From NCBI GenBank assembly GCA_964412015.1, contig CAYPMO010000070.1, positions 1 through 6,772 on the forward strand: DNA of 6,772 nt, written 5' to 3'. Source of the stretch: SZUA-318 sp964412015 (GTDB lineage Bacteria; Gemmatimonadota; Gemmatimonadetes; Longimicrobiales; Gaopeijiaceae). Shown piece by piece: positions 6,312 through 6,772 of this stretch. The notes beneath the pieces were generated by a model. That model saw only the letters and a list, made by a program, of their open reading frames with translations. It did not search any database and was not told where the DNA came from. A program made the position numbers and the translations under genes. How positions within the stretch are numbered: position 1 is the first letter of the stretch; every line of letters starts with the position of its first letter.

Positions 6312-6772
6312 ATGCGCGTGCTCATTACCGGCGCGGCCGGGTTCCTGGGCTCCCATCTCGCCGAGCGGTTCCTGGCCGACGGCCACCAGGTGGTGGGCCT
6401 CGACAACTTCATCACGGGATCGCGGGAGAACGCCGAGCGGCTGCTGGCCAGGAGCGGCTTCGAGCTGATCGAGCACGACATCTCGAAGCCGGTGTTCCTC
6501 GTGGGCACGCTGGATGGCGTGCTGCACTTCGCGTCGCCCGCGAGCCCGGTGGACTACCTCGAGTTCCCGATCCAGACGCTCAAGGTGGGAAGCCTCGGGA
6601 CGCACATCGCGCTCGGGATCGCGCTCCGGCACAAGGCACGGTTCCTGCTGGCCTCCACGTCCGAGGTCTACGGCGACCCGAGGGTCCACCCGCAGGTCGA
6701 GACCTACTGGGGCAACGTGAACCCGATCGGGCTCCGCGGCGTGTACGACGAGGCCAAGCGCTTCGCCGAGGC
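6312..6772 (+). CDS. UDP-glucuronate decarboxylase (UDP-xylose synthase), partial at 3' end
   Basis: The first 153 residues of an extended short-chain dehydrogenase are seen; the frame is open at the window edge, and about half of a typical protein (roughly 310-320 residues) is present. The enzyme converts UDP-glucuronate, the product of the preceding gene, to UDP-xylose through a bound 4-keto intermediate. Visible features: the NAD+-binding GAAGFLG (7-13); Asp in VGLDNFITGSREN; HFASPASPVDYLEFPIQTLK; the STSEVYG block with Thr116, Ser117 and Glu118; then ETYWGNVNPIG; and YDEAKRFAEA with Tyr145 and Lys149 of the YxxxK pair. The TSE block and the YWGNVNP wording distinguish UXS-type decarboxylases from general sugar epimerases. 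The family often reads 'NPIGPRxxYDE'; here Leu replaces that Pro (GLRGVYDEAK), which is a minor change. ATG 6312 has an excellent ribosome-binding site and lies 4 bases after ugd. Confidence 0.93.
   Translation, partial: MRVLITGAAGFLGSHLAERFLADGHQVVGLDNFITGSRENAERLLARSGFELIEHDISKPVFLVGTLDGVLHFASPASPVDYLEFPIQTLKVGSLGTHIALGIALRHKARFLLASTSEVYGDPRVHPQVETYWGNVNPIGLRGVYDEAKRFAE

Overview
The window is very GC-rich (roughly 70% by eye) and densely coded, with every supported gene on the + strand. It looks like chromosomal DNA of a high-GC bacterium. Two conserved housekeeping genes lie at the left (the end of a RelA/SpoT-type gene and a complete uvrB) and a nucleotide-sugar biosynthesis cluster at the right. 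No lineage marker is present. Phyla such as Gemmatimonadota, Candidatus Eisenbacteria or Myxococcota are reasonable guesses from base composition and protein style only.

Layout: (1) 1-141, the last 46 residues of an ACT-domain protein, most likely a (p)ppGpp synthetase/hydrolase. (2) 158-2140, uvrB, intact with all helicase motifs. (3) 2141-2376, an intergenic stretch with small hairpins and an 8-G run. (4) 2377-2652, a small unrecognised protein that may be frameshifted near its 3' end. (5) 2695-3063, a small coiled-coil protein built on seven heptads, four of them nearly identical 21-bp DNA repeats. (6) 3069-4175, a DegT/DnrJ/EryC1/StrS-family sugar aminotransferase with a TTG start. (7) 4176-4283, a short AT-richer regulatory gap with an imperfect direct repeat and a -10-like element. 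(8) 4284-4550 and 4538-4948, an overlapping Phd/VapB-type antitoxin and VapC-type PIN toxin. (9) 4982-6307, UDP-glucose 6-dehydrogenase. (10) 6312 to the window end, the N-terminal part of a UDP-glucuronate decarboxylase.

How the genes fit together: the dehydrogenase and decarboxylase form the two-step path UDP-glucose to UDP-glucuronate to UDP-xylose (or its 4-keto intermediate). The aminotransferase could supply an amino sugar from a keto-sugar nucleotide, so the right half probably serves cell-surface polysaccharide or glycan synthesis. The toxin-antitoxin pair sits between the aminotransferase and the dehydrogenase with its own apparent promoter, and looks like an insertion into the sugar cluster.

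I see no wholly new system. The items most worth a second look are the heptad-repeat protein and its possibly broken upstream partner (both tightly packed against the aminotransferase), the repeat upstream of the toxin-antitoxin pair, and the unusual C-terminal metal-site motif of the PIN toxin.
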